DNA from: Sungkyunkwania multivorans
Lineage (GTDB): Bacteria; Bacteroidota; Bacteroidia; Flavobacteriales; Flavobacteriaceae
DNA length: 64,000 bases
Direction: 5' to 3'
NCBI RefSeq assembly: GCF_042675645.1
Contig: NZ_JBHTJH010000017.1
Coordinates: forward strand, 806,001-870,000
Shown: one piece after another, positions 19,372 to 28,630 of the stretch
Layout of the letters: each line of letters opens with the position of its first letter
Position numbering within the stretch: position 1 is the stretch's first letter
Position numbers and translations under genes: made by a program
Notes under the pieces: generated by a model
Databases searched by the model: none
The model's input: the letters and a program-made list of their open reading frames with translations, nothing else
Told to the model about the DNA's origin: nothing

Positions 19372-20478
19372 CTAAGACTGTGACAAGTTAATAGGCACCA
19401 TAATGTAACGACCTGTAAGGTCATTGAACCATACATCATAATCATCTTCTACAACCACAGGAATATTTTCACCACCGGCCGTAGCCTGTCCTGAAAATTC
19501 TGTATTGCTACCCCATGCAGTACTTCCGTCGGCAATGAACTGAAGGTCACCTGGCGTTAGTCGAACACTATTTGCATACCAGATATGTGAATCAAAGCTT
19601 GATTGTGTCAAGGCTGTTTCTGTGCTTCCGCCAGGTGTAGCAGAACCACTGATGCCAACACTGGTTAATGAGGCTGCACCAGAAGCATCAAATTCGGTGA
19701 CCGAAAAAGCGTTAGCGGCAAAATCTATCTCGAACTGATAGAAGCCAGCCCCTGATGGTACAGGGAATACTCCAGGATCACTTCCGGTTCCATCATTTAC
19801 TTCGATTGAGGCACCATCGTTGGTACCCCATTGCGGTTGCCATTGTCCTTTTACTTCGAGCACCTTGAAAGCACCATCAGCAAAAAATCCGGTGTAATAG
19901 TACTTTTTGCTATTCGAAGGGTCTCTGAATAAAAGTGGATTGTTGTTATTGTTATTCCAATCCGCCATCGTTGCATTTCCTACCAGATAGAAATCATCAA
20001 AAGGATAATTGAAGTAGGGATATACCTGAAATTGAATGGTGTTCGATGCGGCTTGAATGCTACTTTGGGTTCCCAAAGAGGAAACAACTCTTGCATACAG
20101 GGTATTCCACTCAAAAGGAGGTAAACCAGCATTGCCCGCACTAGAATTAAGTTCTCCCATAGAAAGGGTGATCGAACTGTTGCTGGTAGTGATTCCGCCA
20201 GTAACAGGCGTGGCAAATGAGTCATCAGCAGAAAATTGTATCTCATAGTTCACTGCTGTTTGCTGTCCATAATCCGCTTCCGCCCATTGAAAGGTTGCGG
20301 CTGGATTCTGAGTGTTAGCCCCATCCAATTCGATCATGTCTATGTCCAAGGCCGACAACGCAGGAGATACGGGGGTCGCATCTACTTGAAGCTCTTCGAG
20401 ATCATCATCGCAACCTACAGCCAGCGATAGCATGGCTATTGATGAGATAAGAAGAGTGATGTTTCTAAAAATTTTCAT
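19372..20478 (-). CDS. susE: SusE-like outer-membrane starch-binding lipoprotein
   Basis: 368 aa from ATG 20478; an upstream in-frame TTG at 20484 is weaker. Lipobox SLAVGC followed by DDDLEE, an acidic run after the Cys typical of surface-exposed Bacteroidota lipoproteins. Residues ~30-150 match the SusE N-terminal Ig domain (ALDIDMIEL, FQWAEADYGQQTAVNYEIQF). Residues ~160-260 form one starch-binding-like module (YPFDDFYLVGNATMADWN, KVLEVKGQWQPQWGTN). Residues ~270-368 form a last module. It sits between SusD2 and the SusF-like gene, as susE does in classical starch loci. Function: holding alpha-glucan at the cell surface. Confidence 0.85.
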   Translation of the reverse strand: MKIFRNITLLISSIAMLSLAVGCDDDLEELQVDATPVSPALSALDIDMIELDGANTQNPAATFQWAEADYGQQTAVNYEIQFSADDSFATPVTGGITTSNSSITLSMGELNSSAGNAGLPPFEWNTLYARVVSSLGTQSSIQAASNTIQFQVYPYFNYPFDDFYLVGNATMADWNNNNNNPLLFRDPSNSKKYYYTGFFADGAFKVLEVKGQWQPQWGTNDGASIEVNDGTGSDPGVFPVPSGAGFYQFEIDFAANAFSVTEFDASGAASLTSVGISGSATPGGSTETALTQSSFDSHIWYANSVRLTPGDLQFIADGSTAWGSNTEFSGQATAGGENIPVVVEDDYDVWFNDLTGRYIMVPINLSQS

Positions 20479-20495
20479 CTTCAATTTTTTTTAGT

Positions 20496-22076
20496 TTAAT
20501 AACCTGTATTTTGTATAAGGTTTGGATTGGTTCCCAAACTTCTTGCGGGAATCGGAAAAATATCGCGGAAGGCACCGATAGCTGTTCCTGTTGGTGAGTT
20601 TCCTTTCCATTCCCAGTTATAAGATCCGCCGCTAAATCTGCCAAAGCGAATCAAATCTTGTCTTCTATGACCTTCCCATAACAATTCAACAGCACGCTCG
20701 TCTAGTATAAGGTCTAATGTGAGGTCTGCGGAAGAGATATTTGGCGCATTCGCTCTATCTCTTAGGTCATTGATGTAACCAAGCGCAATGGTTTCAGATC
20801 CGCCAGTACCACCTCTTTCTACCGCTTCGGCATACATAAGTAAAACGTCCGCATATCTAAATAAAGGATAATCTGTATCTGGAAATGTTCTATCAATTCC
20901 AGGAGTTCCATCGGAAGTTACGTTGGTAAACTTTGCATGGGTGTATCCTGTTCCTTGGTCCGCAATATCTATTATATTGATAGGGCGTCCTGCAGATATC
21001 ACTGTATTTCGATCACCAGCTGCAGCATCTAATAAGAGATTGGATGTTTGTGACTTAAGGCGTAAGGCACCTCCAAATCCATTGACACCGATCTGGTCAC
21101 CATTGTTTTCAATGCTACCGACCTCTCCATTTAAGATAATGGTCATTCCACCAAAACTTCTCGATACCCTTCCATCCGAGATGAAAGGAAAAATGATTTC
21201 CGAGCTTAGGTCGTTGTCAGCTGTGAAATTATTGGCATAAACTGGATTTAAAGAATAGGCCGAACTTCCTATGATCGCATTGCAAGCGGAAATACACTCG
21301 GTGTATCTATCTTGTCCGATATAGACTTCGGCATTCAAATAGATCTTTGCCAATAGCATCCAGGCAGCGCCTTTGTCGGCACGGCCATATTCTCCTTGGC
21401 CAGCGTCTGGTAGATCATCAATAAAATCCTGTACTTCACTTTCTATATAATTGAAAAGTGCTAACCTTTCGGCCTGTGGAGGTTTAAAGTTAGGGTCTAC
21501 AGCATCTGCTTCAGTAACGAAAGGAGCTTTTCCATAGAGGTCCATAAAATAGTAATAGGTCAATGCTCTTAAAAAACGAGTTTCGGCTCTATAGCTGGTA
21601 ATTTCAGGAACATCAGCGTCTGTTAGTCCTTGGGTTTGCCTTAGAAAATTGTTAGTAAAAGCAAGGGTTTGGGCCATTCTAGACCACATTCCCAGTACAA
21701 ACTCATTCGAGTCGACCCAAATGCTGCGTTGAAGGTCTCCAACTCCAGGGTCATTCTCATAGGACCAGATGGCCGAATCCGAGGTCAATTCTTGCATGTA
21801 CCATAACGTACGCGTAAATACACTGGATCCAGCATCAATCCCAGAAATATTGGAACTTCCGGCATCATTTTGTCCTGGTAAGGTAAAATTAGAGTACAAA
21901 CCAGCAAGGGCCTGGCGATAGGCATCTGGATTGTTCAAAAACTCGTCTGCCAACGTCACCGTGTTATCCGTAGGTTGCGTATCTAGGTCGCCAGTACAGG
22001 CTGCAAGCGTAAGGATTGATGAAGCAATTATCAACGCCCTGTGTTTTATGTTTGAAAAACTTATCATTTTTATCAT
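20496..22076 (-). CDS. susD: SusD/RagB-family glycan-binding lipoprotein (SusD2)
   Basis: 526 aa; a second ATG at 22067 is equally possible. Lipobox LTLAAC (Cys ~27) followed by TGDLDTQPTDN, which is typical for SusD. Other family signs are RFLRALTYYYFMDLYGKAPF, LLAKIYLNAEVYIG, and the C-terminal LLWEGHRRQDLIRFGRF then IFPIPARSLGTNPNLIQNTGY. It starts 3 bp after the SusC2 stop codon, so it is translationally coupled. It probably forms the lid for SusC2. It differs clearly from SusD1, so the locus carries two distinct import complexes. Confidence 0.94.
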   Translation of the reverse strand: MIKMISFSNIKHRALIIASSILTLAACTGDLDTQPTDNTVTLADEFLNNPDAYRQALAGLYSNFTLPGQNDAGSSNISGIDAGSSVFTRTLWYMQELTSDSAIWSYENDPGVGDLQRSIWVDSNEFVLGMWSRMAQTLAFTNNFLRQTQGLTDADVPEITSYRAETRFLRALTYYYFMDLYGKAPFVTEADAVDPNFKPPQAERLALFNYIESEVQDFIDDLPDAGQGEYGRADKGAAWMLLAKIYLNAEVYIGQDRYTECISACNAIIGSSAYSLNPVYANNFTADNDLSSEIIFPFISDGRVSRSFGGMTIILNGEVGSIENNGDQIGVNGFGGALRLKSQTSNLLLDAAAGDRNTVISAGRPINIIDIADQGTGYTHAKFTNVTSDGTPGIDRTFPDTDYPLFRYADVLLMYAEAVERGGTGGSETIALGYINDLRDRANAPNISSADLTLDLILDERAVELLWEGHRRQDLIRFGRFSGGSYNWEWKGNSPTGTAIGAFRDIFPIPARSLGTNPNLIQNTGY

Positions 22077-22079
22077 TTT

Positions 22080-25040
22080 TTAGAAACTAACGTTAGCACC
22101 AAATAGGAAGGTTCTCGGTCTTGGATAGATGGTTTGGTCTATGCCATTTCCGCTGGGTATCTCAGGGTCTAAACCGCTGTAGTCCGTCAGTAGGAAAACA
22201 TTCTGCACACCTGTCCATAATCTCACAGAGGAGATCTTATCGGCAATGTCCCTAAACGTATATCCTACGATCACATTGTCCATTCTCAAGAATGAACCGT
22301 CTTCTACAAAGATATCGGAATTGATAATTTGTGCAGTAGACGTTTCAAAATTAGTGGTTGAAACAGCTGTTGGTATATTTGCTGGAATTCCGTTCGCATT
22401 CAATAGGCTATAGTAGCCGTTGGCAGAAGAGACATTGTTGTACACCTCATTGCCTAAACTAGCCCTGAAGGTAAATGAAAGATCGAAGTTTTTGTAATTT
22501 AGGTCAGAGCGCAAGCCCATAGTAACGTCAGGGTCTGGATTTCCTTTGATATATCTATCGGCTGCGTTAATGATGCCATTCCCATCTAGATCTTGAAAAG
22601 CTCCCTCGATAGGGTTCCCAGCATTGTCAAAAAGCTGTCTGTAAACAAAGAATGAATTAGGGGCCTCGCCTTCCCTCAAAACTTGAATGGTACCACCTGT
22701 ACCTCCAGATCTCCCGCCGGTCTCGATGTCGGCACCTAATGCTAACTGGTCCACTTTTCTATCGAGAAGCGTCGCGTTATAGCTTACATTCCATTTAAAA
22801 TCTTCGGTATTAACAATGTCAGAGGCAATAGTAAATTCGACACCTTTTGAGGTGAATTCACCAATATTCTGAATCCCACTATTACTAAAGTTGGCTCCGT
22901 CGGCTACAGGCGCGAAGAACAACAGATCCTTTGATCTCTTGAAAAAGACGTCCACGGTTCCCGTTACCTTTTGATCTAGAATACCAAAATCGACTCCGGC
23001 GTTATACTGCGAAGTTTCCTCCCACTTGATCAAGGGGTTCTGATATCCTGGTAAAGCGGTAAGTATTGGGGTGACCCCAAAGATGTATTGGTTGCTGTCT
23101 TGAGAAATTCCTATGGTACTTTGATAGGCATTGAACAAAGCACCATCGTTAAATTCTTGTTGCCCCGTGATACCCCATCCCAATCGTAATTTAAGGTTGG
23201 ATATGAGATTAGAATCTTTGAGAAAATCTTCCTGGTCTATTTTCCAGGCAAAGGCCGCTGCAGGGAAGTTACCCCATCTAAAGTCATCAACAAATCGTGA
23301 TGAACCGTCTCGGCGATAGGTCAAGGTCAGCAAATACTTGTCCTTAAGGCCAATATTGGCACGGCCAAAAAAGGAGGCGAGGACAACATCGATGGGCTCA
23401 GTTCTTCGCGGTTCAACGAAGTCCTCAGGAAATGCATTTAGGTTGTTGGTGGTTGTATCATATCGTTGAAACTTCTGATAATCGTACCCACCTGTCAATT
23501 CGAGATTTACATTTTCAAACTCCTTGGTATAGACAAGATACGAGTTGAACTGCTTGTTTTCTCTCAAACTTTCAAAAAACGATCGATTGTTTGCCTGGCG
23601 ATCGCCGATACCAGTACCGGTTTCAAATCCATTGAATGATCTTGGGTCCACAATATTGGAGCCATTTCCATTGGAGGAATCTAGACCAAGCTGAACAACC
23701 GCTCTAAGCTCTGGAAAGAAATGTAATTTATAATCAAATTCTATTTTTCCAAAGAACCTGCTTACACCACCGATATTTCTAGTTTGTAAGAGGGTGGCAA
23801 CTGGGTTTGAGGGCGCATTTGGTCTTTTATCACCATTGGCATCGAAATACTGAAAGAAACCTCCAAAAGGGCTTGCTGGGTCATATACAGATTGCGTAGG
23901 GTCGAACCTAAGCGCTGCATTGATCTGCCCTTGGTCGGCAAACCTGTTTTCCTCTCTCGTAAAATTCGCATTTAAATTGATCTTGAAATGATCATCGAGC
24001 ATACTAGGATTCAGCGCCAATCCAAAACTATATCTATTGAATTTCGAGGTCTCTAAAACCCCAGGTTGGCTACTTTGTCCTGCCGAAAGTCTTGCTGGCA
24101 GTGCTCCTTTGTACAATCCGCCTCTTACCGATAAGTTTTGTGTAAAAGTGGTTGTGTTTCTAAAGATCTCATCTTGCCAGTTGGTGTTTGCATTTCCAAG
24201 TTCTCCTGCAAGTCCTGGTTGACGGTCGTTGATCAAGGTTCTAAATTCATCTGCAGAGAATACACTGATGTTGTCTGCAATGGTATTAAAACCGAGGGTA
24301 GCGTCATAATTAACGCTTAAGCTCTTTCTACCTTTTTTCGTGGTAATGATGATAACCCCGTTAGAAGCGCGGCTACCATAAATAGCGGATGCCGAGGCAT
24401 CTTTTAAGATCGAGAAAGAGTCGATGTCATTTGGGTTGATCGCAGCTAAGACGGACCTGGAACCACCCGCAGTACTGTTAGAGACCGGTAAACCATCTAT
24501 AACGATAAGCGGGTCGTTAGATGCGGTCAATGAAGCTCCACCACGAATTCTAATCGTTGAACCTGATCCTGGTGCACCCGATGTATTTACCGTAACCCCG
24601 GCCGTTCTACCGTTCAATAGGTTTTCGGCAGTGACGATATTACCTTGGTTGAATTCTTCCGAGGTCACCGCAGTCACAGATCCGGTAGCATCTCTTACCG
24701 TGGTTGTACCATAACCGATCACAACAACCTCGTCTAGTTTGGCGGCGTCTTCTTCCAAGGCGATGTTAAGCACCGAGGTTGAAGATGTTACGATTACTTC
24801 TTGTGGTAATAGGCCCACGTAGGAAAATACCAAGACGTCACCCTCATTTGCTTGTATCTGATAGTTTCCGTCAAAATCGGTAGAGGTACCTGTGGATGTC
24901 CCTTTAATAACCACATTGGCCGCAGGTAAGGGTTGCCCTGAAGCCTGTTCTGTCACCGTACCACTTACGTTGATCTGTGCCATTGTCAAAGTAGACAATG
25001 ACAAAAACAACAATAAGAAATACTGTTGCAATGTTCTCAT
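22080..25040 (-). CDS. susC: SusC/RagA-family TonB-dependent transporter (SusC2)
   Basis: 986 aa. Signal peptide ~1-21 (STLTMAQ), CarboxypepD_reg-like domain (GTVTEQASGQPLPAANVVIKG), TonB-box-like DEVVVIGYG, and a plug with IRIRGGASL, PLIVIDGLP and ILKDASASAIYGSRASNGVIIITTKKG. The barrel ends RTFLFGANVSF with terminal Phe. It is the first gene of a five-gene unit with SusD2, SusE, SusF and the secreted amylase, the classical starch arrangement, so it is the best candidate for the main maltodextrin importer. The upstream region shares promoter and operator spacing with SusC1. Confidence 0.95.
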   Translation of the reverse strand: MRTLQQYFLLLFLSLSTLTMAQINVSGTVTEQASGQPLPAANVVIKGTSTGTSTDFDGNYQIQANEGDVLVFSYVGLLPQEVIVTSSTSVLNIALEEDAAKLDEVVVIGYGTTTVRDATGSVTAVTSEEFNQGNIVTAENLLNGRTAGVTVNTSGAPGSGSTIRIRGGASLTASNDPLIVIDGLPVSNSTAGGSRSVLAAINPNDIDSFSILKDASASAIYGSRASNGVIIITTKKGRKSLSVNYDATLGFNTIADNISVFSADEFRTLINDRQPGLAGELGNANTNWQDEIFRNTTTFTQNLSVRGGLYKGALPARLSAGQSSQPGVLETSKFNRYSFGLALNPSMLDDHFKINLNANFTREENRFADQGQINAALRFDPTQSVYDPASPFGGFFQYFDANGDKRPNAPSNPVATLLQTRNIGGVSRFFGKIEFDYKLHFFPELRAVVQLGLDSSNGNGSNIVDPRSFNGFETGTGIGDRQANNRSFFESLRENKQFNSYLVYTKEFENVNLELTGGYDYQKFQRYDTTTNNLNAFPEDFVEPRRTEPIDVVLASFFGRANIGLKDKYLLTLTYRRDGSSRFVDDFRWGNFPAAAFAWKIDQEDFLKDSNLISNLKLRLGWGITGQQEFNDGALFNAYQSTIGISQDSNQYIFGVTPILTALPGYQNPLIKWEETSQYNAGVDFGILDQKVTGTVDVFFKRSKDLLFFAPVADGANFSNSGIQNIGEFTSKGVEFTIASDIVNTEDFKWNVSYNATLLDRKVDQLALGADIETGGRSGGTGGTIQVLREGEAPNSFFVYRQLFDNAGNPIEGAFQDLDGNGIINAADRYIKGNPDPDVTMGLRSDLNYKNFDLSFTFRASLGNEVYNNVSSANGYYSLLNANGIPANIPTAVSTTNFETSTAQIINSDIFVEDGSFLRMDNVIVGYTFRDIADKISSVRLWTGVQNVFLLTDYSGLDPEIPSGNGIDQTIYPRPRTFLFGANVSF

Positions 25041-25099
25041 ACAATGTTCTAGATTAGATTAGTTTAATTACTTTTGGCTATATCTTTACTTCTCGATGT

Positions 25100-25170
25100 T
25101 AAAATTATGTAAAATGAAGGTGAAATTTTCATGACATCAGTCATACTGGGCAATTACAACGTTTTCGTGT
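25100..25170 (-). promoter_or_regulatory. SusC2 promoter with upstream LacI-type operator
   Basis: The -7-like box is TAATTTTA on the minus strand (25100-25107), with plus-strand context AAAATTATGTAAAAT that almost matches SusC1. AACGTTTTCGTGTT lies at 25157-25170, starting 57 bp from the box as at SusC1. The motif also lies ~100 bp upstream of lacI, so it may act on both divergent genes. Confidence 0.7.
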
Positions 25171-25267
25171 TGAAAACTTTTCCAAATCGAGAATCTGTTA
25201 AGACCTAAAAGCGAATAATATCGATACCATAATAAAAGGCGTGAAAAATTAACAACTTCATACTTCC

Positions 25268-26308
25268 ATGAAAAGAAAAATAACCCTAAAACAAATAGCA
25301 AGAGAATTGGATGTATCCATATCAACGGTCTCTAAAGCGCTCAAAGACAGCAAGGAAATAAGTAAGGATACGCGTCAGAAGATACAGGCTTTTGCCAAAT
25401 TGTATAATTATCGGCCAAATAATATCGCGTTGAGTCTTAAGAATAGAAAGACCAAGACCATCGGGGTTATCATTCCAGAGATCGTTCATCATTTTTTTGC
25501 CAAGGTGATCAGCGGGATTGAGCAAGTGGCAAATGCTAGAGGCTATAATGTGATCATTGGTCTGTCCAATGAATCTTTCGACAAGGAAGTGATTAACATC
25601 GAAACCTTGGTCAATGGAAGTATTGATGGATTTATAATGTCCGTGGCCAAAGAAACCCTTCAACAACAAGATTACCACCACTTAATTGAAACGATCAATC
25701 AAGGGATCCCTATCGTAATGTTCGATCGCGTTGTTAATGATATCTTGTGTGATAAGATCATCGTGGATGACACCGAAGGTGCCAAGGCGGCTGTAAATCG
25801 TTTGATAGAAAGCGGCTGTAAGCGGATACTGCTGCTTACCACAAAAGACTATGTGAATGTAGGGAAATTGAGGACATTGGGATACATCGAGGCGTTGCAT
25901 GAACATAAGATCGAGGCAGACCCTCAGCTTATCATCAAAGCGAAGGATACGCATAGTTCGGATAAGGAGATCGACAGTCTAGAACGTGAGATCGAAAAGA
26001 CCTTTGAAAAGAACAATGATATCGACGGTGTTTTTGCAGTAAACGAACTATACGCTGTGACAGCGATGAAAGTAGCGCGGAAGAAAGGGATCAAAATTCC
26101 AGAAGATCTTCAAGTGGTCAGTTTCTCTGATGGCGTTTTATCAAAACACTCATTTCCCAGCCTCACAACGGTAGATCAACATGGAACAGAGATCGGAGAG
26201 ACCGCAGCCAATTTGTTGATCGATAAGTTGGATGAGATCGAGGATGAAGAATCATTTACCACCAAGATCATAAAGACGTCGCTCATTGAGAGAGACTCCA
26301 CAAAATAA
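25268..26308 (+). CDS. LacI-family transcriptional regulator of the alpha-glucan locus
   Basis: 346 aa. N-terminal helix-turn-helix at ~5-25 (TLKQIARELDVSISTVSKAL) and hinge region through YRPNNIALSLKNRKT. The periplasmic-binding-protein-like sensor domain spans ~60-340 (TIGVIIPEIVHHFFAKVISGIEQVANARGYNVIIGLS, FDRVVNDILCDKIIVDD, FAVNELYAVTAM, LTTVDQHGTEIGETAA). It is divergent from SusC2 and upstream of the permease operon. The CG-centred palindrome shared by both SusC promoters suits this family. Bacteroides SusR belongs to a different regulator family; a LacI-type regulator here is a flavobacterial variant. The effector is probably a maltose-type sugar (inference). Confidence 0.9.
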   Translation: MKRKITLKQIARELDVSISTVSKALKDSKEISKDTRQKIQAFAKLYNYRPNNIALSLKNRKTKTIGVIIPEIVHHFFAKVISGIEQVANARGYNVIIGLSNESFDKEVINIETLVNGSIDGFIMSVAKETLQQQDYHHLIETINQGIPIVMFDRVVNDILCDKIIVDDTEGAKAAVNRLIESGCKRILLLTTKDYVNVGKLRTLGYIEALHEHKIEADPQLIIKAKDTHSSDKEIDSLEREIEKTFEKNNDIDGVFAVNELYAVTAMKVARKKGIKIPEDLQVVSFSDGVLSKHSFPSLTTVDQHGTEIGETAANLLIDKLDEIEDEESFTTKIIKTSLIERDSTK

Positions 26309-26341
26309 GGGGGTTGGTGTTGTTTGTTTAGACATTTATTT

Positions 26342-26437
26342 TATCTTTACACCCACGTCAAGGCTTATATTTTTACTTCTCAACTTAAGTAAGTCTTGAT
26401 AAGTTTTTCGCTTATCATAGAACTATAACGATTTCGA
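26342..26437 (+). promoter_or_regulatory. Candidate promoter and operator of the permease-GH65 operon
   Basis: TATCTTTA (26342-26349) resembles the -7 box, with a TTTG 16 bp upstream. AACGATTTCG (26427-26436) differs by one base from the AACGTTTTCG core of the SusC operators, but it lies downstream of the box and its flanks do not match. Weak evidence. Confidence 0.3.
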
Positions 26438-26541
26438 AGATGAAATGGGCGAAACAAGGATAGCTCTTTAGCTTCCCCAGTTAAATGGTAATTCTTGCGC
26501 GCAAATTCCATCGGACCGAATGAATTAATCGGAACGACACA

Positions 26542-27912
26542 ATGAAAAAGCGTTTATTAAGTTTCTGGGAAATATGGAACATGAGTTTTGGTTTCCTAGG
26601 GATACAATTCGGATTTGCCCTGCAAGGCGGATTTATGTCCAGAATTTTCCAAGATCTCGGAGCAAGCAAAGATGATATCCCTCTGCTGTGGATTGCAGCA
26701 CCACTGACAGGTCTTATAGTCCAACCCATCATCGGGTATCTAAGTGATAGAACTTGGCATCCAAAACTAGGTAGAAGAAGGCCTTATTTCTTGATTGGAG
26801 CTATTCTAAGTTCTTTGGCTCTCTTTTTTGTACCACATTCTTCGGCCTTGTGGATGGCTGCTGGCTTTCTTTGGATAATGGATGCTTCTATCAATATTTC
26901 AATGGAACCTTTTAGAGCACTCGTTGCGGACAAACTGGATGACTCTCAAAGATCGTATGGTTTTGTGGTGCAAACACTGATCATCGGTATTGGTACTTGG
27001 GTAGCAAGTAATCTTCCTTGGATGGTTTCCAAACTAGGGGTTGTCGATAATCCAGTGCCTGGTGAAGTCTCGAATTCTGTAAAAGTAGCATTTGCCATAG
27101 GAGCATTCGTTTTCTTGATCAGTATTCTGTATACCATCTTTACCACAAGCGAGTATCCTCCTGAAGATATGGAGGCCTTCTTGAAAGAAAAGAAAGAAAA
27201 AAAGAACACTTTTGTCAGTGACATGATAGAGAACGTTGGTAAGATGCCAATTACGATGAAAAAACTTGGGCTCATCCAATTTTTCAGTTGGTTTGCCTTT
27301 TTCACGATGTGGAGCTTAGCAAATCCGGCACTGACCGAGTTTACATTTAAAGCACCCGTTCCCCTAGAAAGTGCTTACAACATGAATATTGAAGCACAAA
27401 AAGTCGCATTTGAAGCGGCAGGCGCCTCGTCACAAGAAGCCTCGAATAAGGTGGGGTCTTATATGGGAGTCTATGGTCTATCAAGCATGGCCTTTGCTCT
27501 TTTGTTGACCTTATATACTTCAAAGAGAAGAATCAATAGAAAGTATGTACATATGACTTCCTTAATTCTTGGTGGTGTAGGCTTTATTAGCATGTATTTC
27601 ATTCCTTCGCCGGAATGGTTGATCCTATCCTTTTCTTTGATAGGAATTGCATGGGGTAGCATTCTCTCAATGCCATACGCGATGCTATCGAGTTCTGTAG
27701 ACCCGAAACGAATGGGTGTATTTATGGGGCTGTTCAATATGTTTATTGTTCTCCCACAGATCATAGCCGCACTTGGAGGAATTAATCTCGCCTATAAACT
27801 AATAGGAAATGAGACGATAAACGCCATGATAGTAGCAGGGATTAGCTTGGTGATCGCTGGGCTATGTAACTTCCTGATCACAGAGAAAAAAGCAATAATG
27901 TATCAAGAATAA
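26542..27912 (+). CDS. MFS sugar permease, maltose-type (SLC45/GPH-like)
   Basis: 456 aa with about 12 hydrophobic segments. The N-terminus LSFWEIWNMSFGFLGIQFGFALQGGFMSRIF and the loop DRTWHPKLGRRRPYF are hallmarks of SLC45-like sugar/proton symporters. A longer soluble loop (~210-235, Lys/Glu-rich) separates the two halves. It sits in the inner membrane, and its position before pgmB and maltose phosphorylase suggests that it imports maltose or short maltodextrins to the cytoplasm. The pgmB start follows its stop by 3 bp. There is 233 bp between lacI and this gene, so it may have its own promoter. Confidence 0.88.
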   Translation: MKKRLLSFWEIWNMSFGFLGIQFGFALQGGFMSRIFQDLGASKDDIPLLWIAAPLTGLIVQPIIGYLSDRTWHPKLGRRRPYFLIGAILSSLALFFVPHSSALWMAAGFLWIMDASINISMEPFRALVADKLDDSQRSYGFVVQTLIIGIGTWVASNLPWMVSKLGVVDNPVPGEVSNSVKVAFAIGAFVFLISILYTIFTTSEYPPEDMEAFLKEKKEKKNTFVSDMIENVGKMPITMKKLGLIQFFSWFAFFTMWSLANPALTEFTFKAPVPLESAYNMNIEAQKVAFEAAGASSQEASNKVGSYMGVYGLSSMAFALLLTLYTSKRRINRKYVHMTSLILGGVGFISMYFIPSPEWLILSFSLIGIAWGSILSMPYAMLSSSVDPKRMGVFMGLFNMFIVLPQIIAALGGINLAYKLIGNETINAMIVAGISLVIAGLCNFLITEKKAIMYQE

Positions 27913-27915
27913 AAA

Positions 27916-28584
27916 ATGACGAAGAAGAAAGGATTTATTTTCGATTTAGATGGAGTGATTGTCGACACGGCGCATTTCCATTACTTGGCATGGAAGAATG
28001 CTGCGGCCATCTTTGGCTTTGAACTTACCGAAGAACTCAACGAACAACTTAAGGGCGTAAGTCGAATCGATTCTTTACATAAGATATTGGATTGGGCCGG
28101 AGCCAGTATCTCGCAAGAACGATTTGACGCCATTACAGCAGATAAGAACATCGAATATTTGCAGTACGTGCAAAAGATGACCAAAGATGATATTTTACCC
28201 GGCGTTTACGATTTTGTATCGAAAGTAAAAGAGGCGGGTTTTCCCATAGCACTTGGTTCAGCCAGTAAAAATGCAAGGGCCATTCTCGCTAAGGTCGAAT
28301 TGCTGCACCTTTTTGACACCATTGTAGATGGAACCAACGTAACCAAGGCCAAACCAGATCCAGAGGTGTTTCTTATAGGTGCATCTCAGCTAAACTGTGA
28401 CCCCAAAGACTGCATCGTATTTGAGGATTCGGTGGCTGGAGTTTCGGCCGCAAATGCCGCAAATATGATTTCTATAGGAATTGGTAGTGAAGATAACTTA
28501 GGACATGCTACCTTTGTATATCAGGACTTTACATATTTTCCTGACGATCTTTTAGAACAACTAACAGAACCAGTAAACAACTAA
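27916..28584 (+). CDS. pgmB: Beta-phosphoglucomutase (HAD superfamily)
   Basis: 222 aa, normal length. HAD motif I FDLDGVIVDTAHFHYLAWK gives the nucleophile Asp and the acid/base Asp two residues later. Motif II is in ALGSASKNA, with a Lys in TKAKPDPEVF (motif III); motif IV is FEDSVAGVSAA. It converts beta-glucose 1-phosphate, the product of inverting maltose phosphorolysis, to glucose 6-phosphate. Its place directly before the GH65 gene makes this specific function very likely. Cytoplasmic. Confidence 0.93.
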   Translation: MTKKKGFIFDLDGVIVDTAHFHYLAWKNAAAIFGFELTEELNEQLKGVSRIDSLHKILDWAGASISQERFDAITADKNIEYLQYVQKMTKDDILPGVYDFVSKVKEAGFPIALGSASKNARAILAKVELLHLFDTIVDGTNVTKAKPDPEVFLIGASQLNCDPKDCIVFEDSVAGVSAANAANMISIGIGSEDNLGHATFVYQDFTYFPDDLLEQLTEPVNN

Positions 28585-28597
28585 TAGGGCCATGCCC

Positions 28598-28615
28598 GTC
28601 CCGAGTCCTCGGGAC
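28598..28615. repeat. Short GC-rich palindrome between pgmB and GH65
   Basis: GTCCCGAG (28598-28605) pairs with CTCGGGAC (28608-28615) around a 2-base loop. There is no T-run, so it is not a classic terminator. It resembles dispersed REP-like palindromes seen elsewhere in the window. Confidence 0.6.
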
Positions 28616-28630
28616 TAAAACCTAATAAAA

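Noticed and set aside
28598..28615. Intrinsic terminator after pgmB
   Set aside because: The stem is good but no T-run follows, and GH65 must be transcribed with pgmB.
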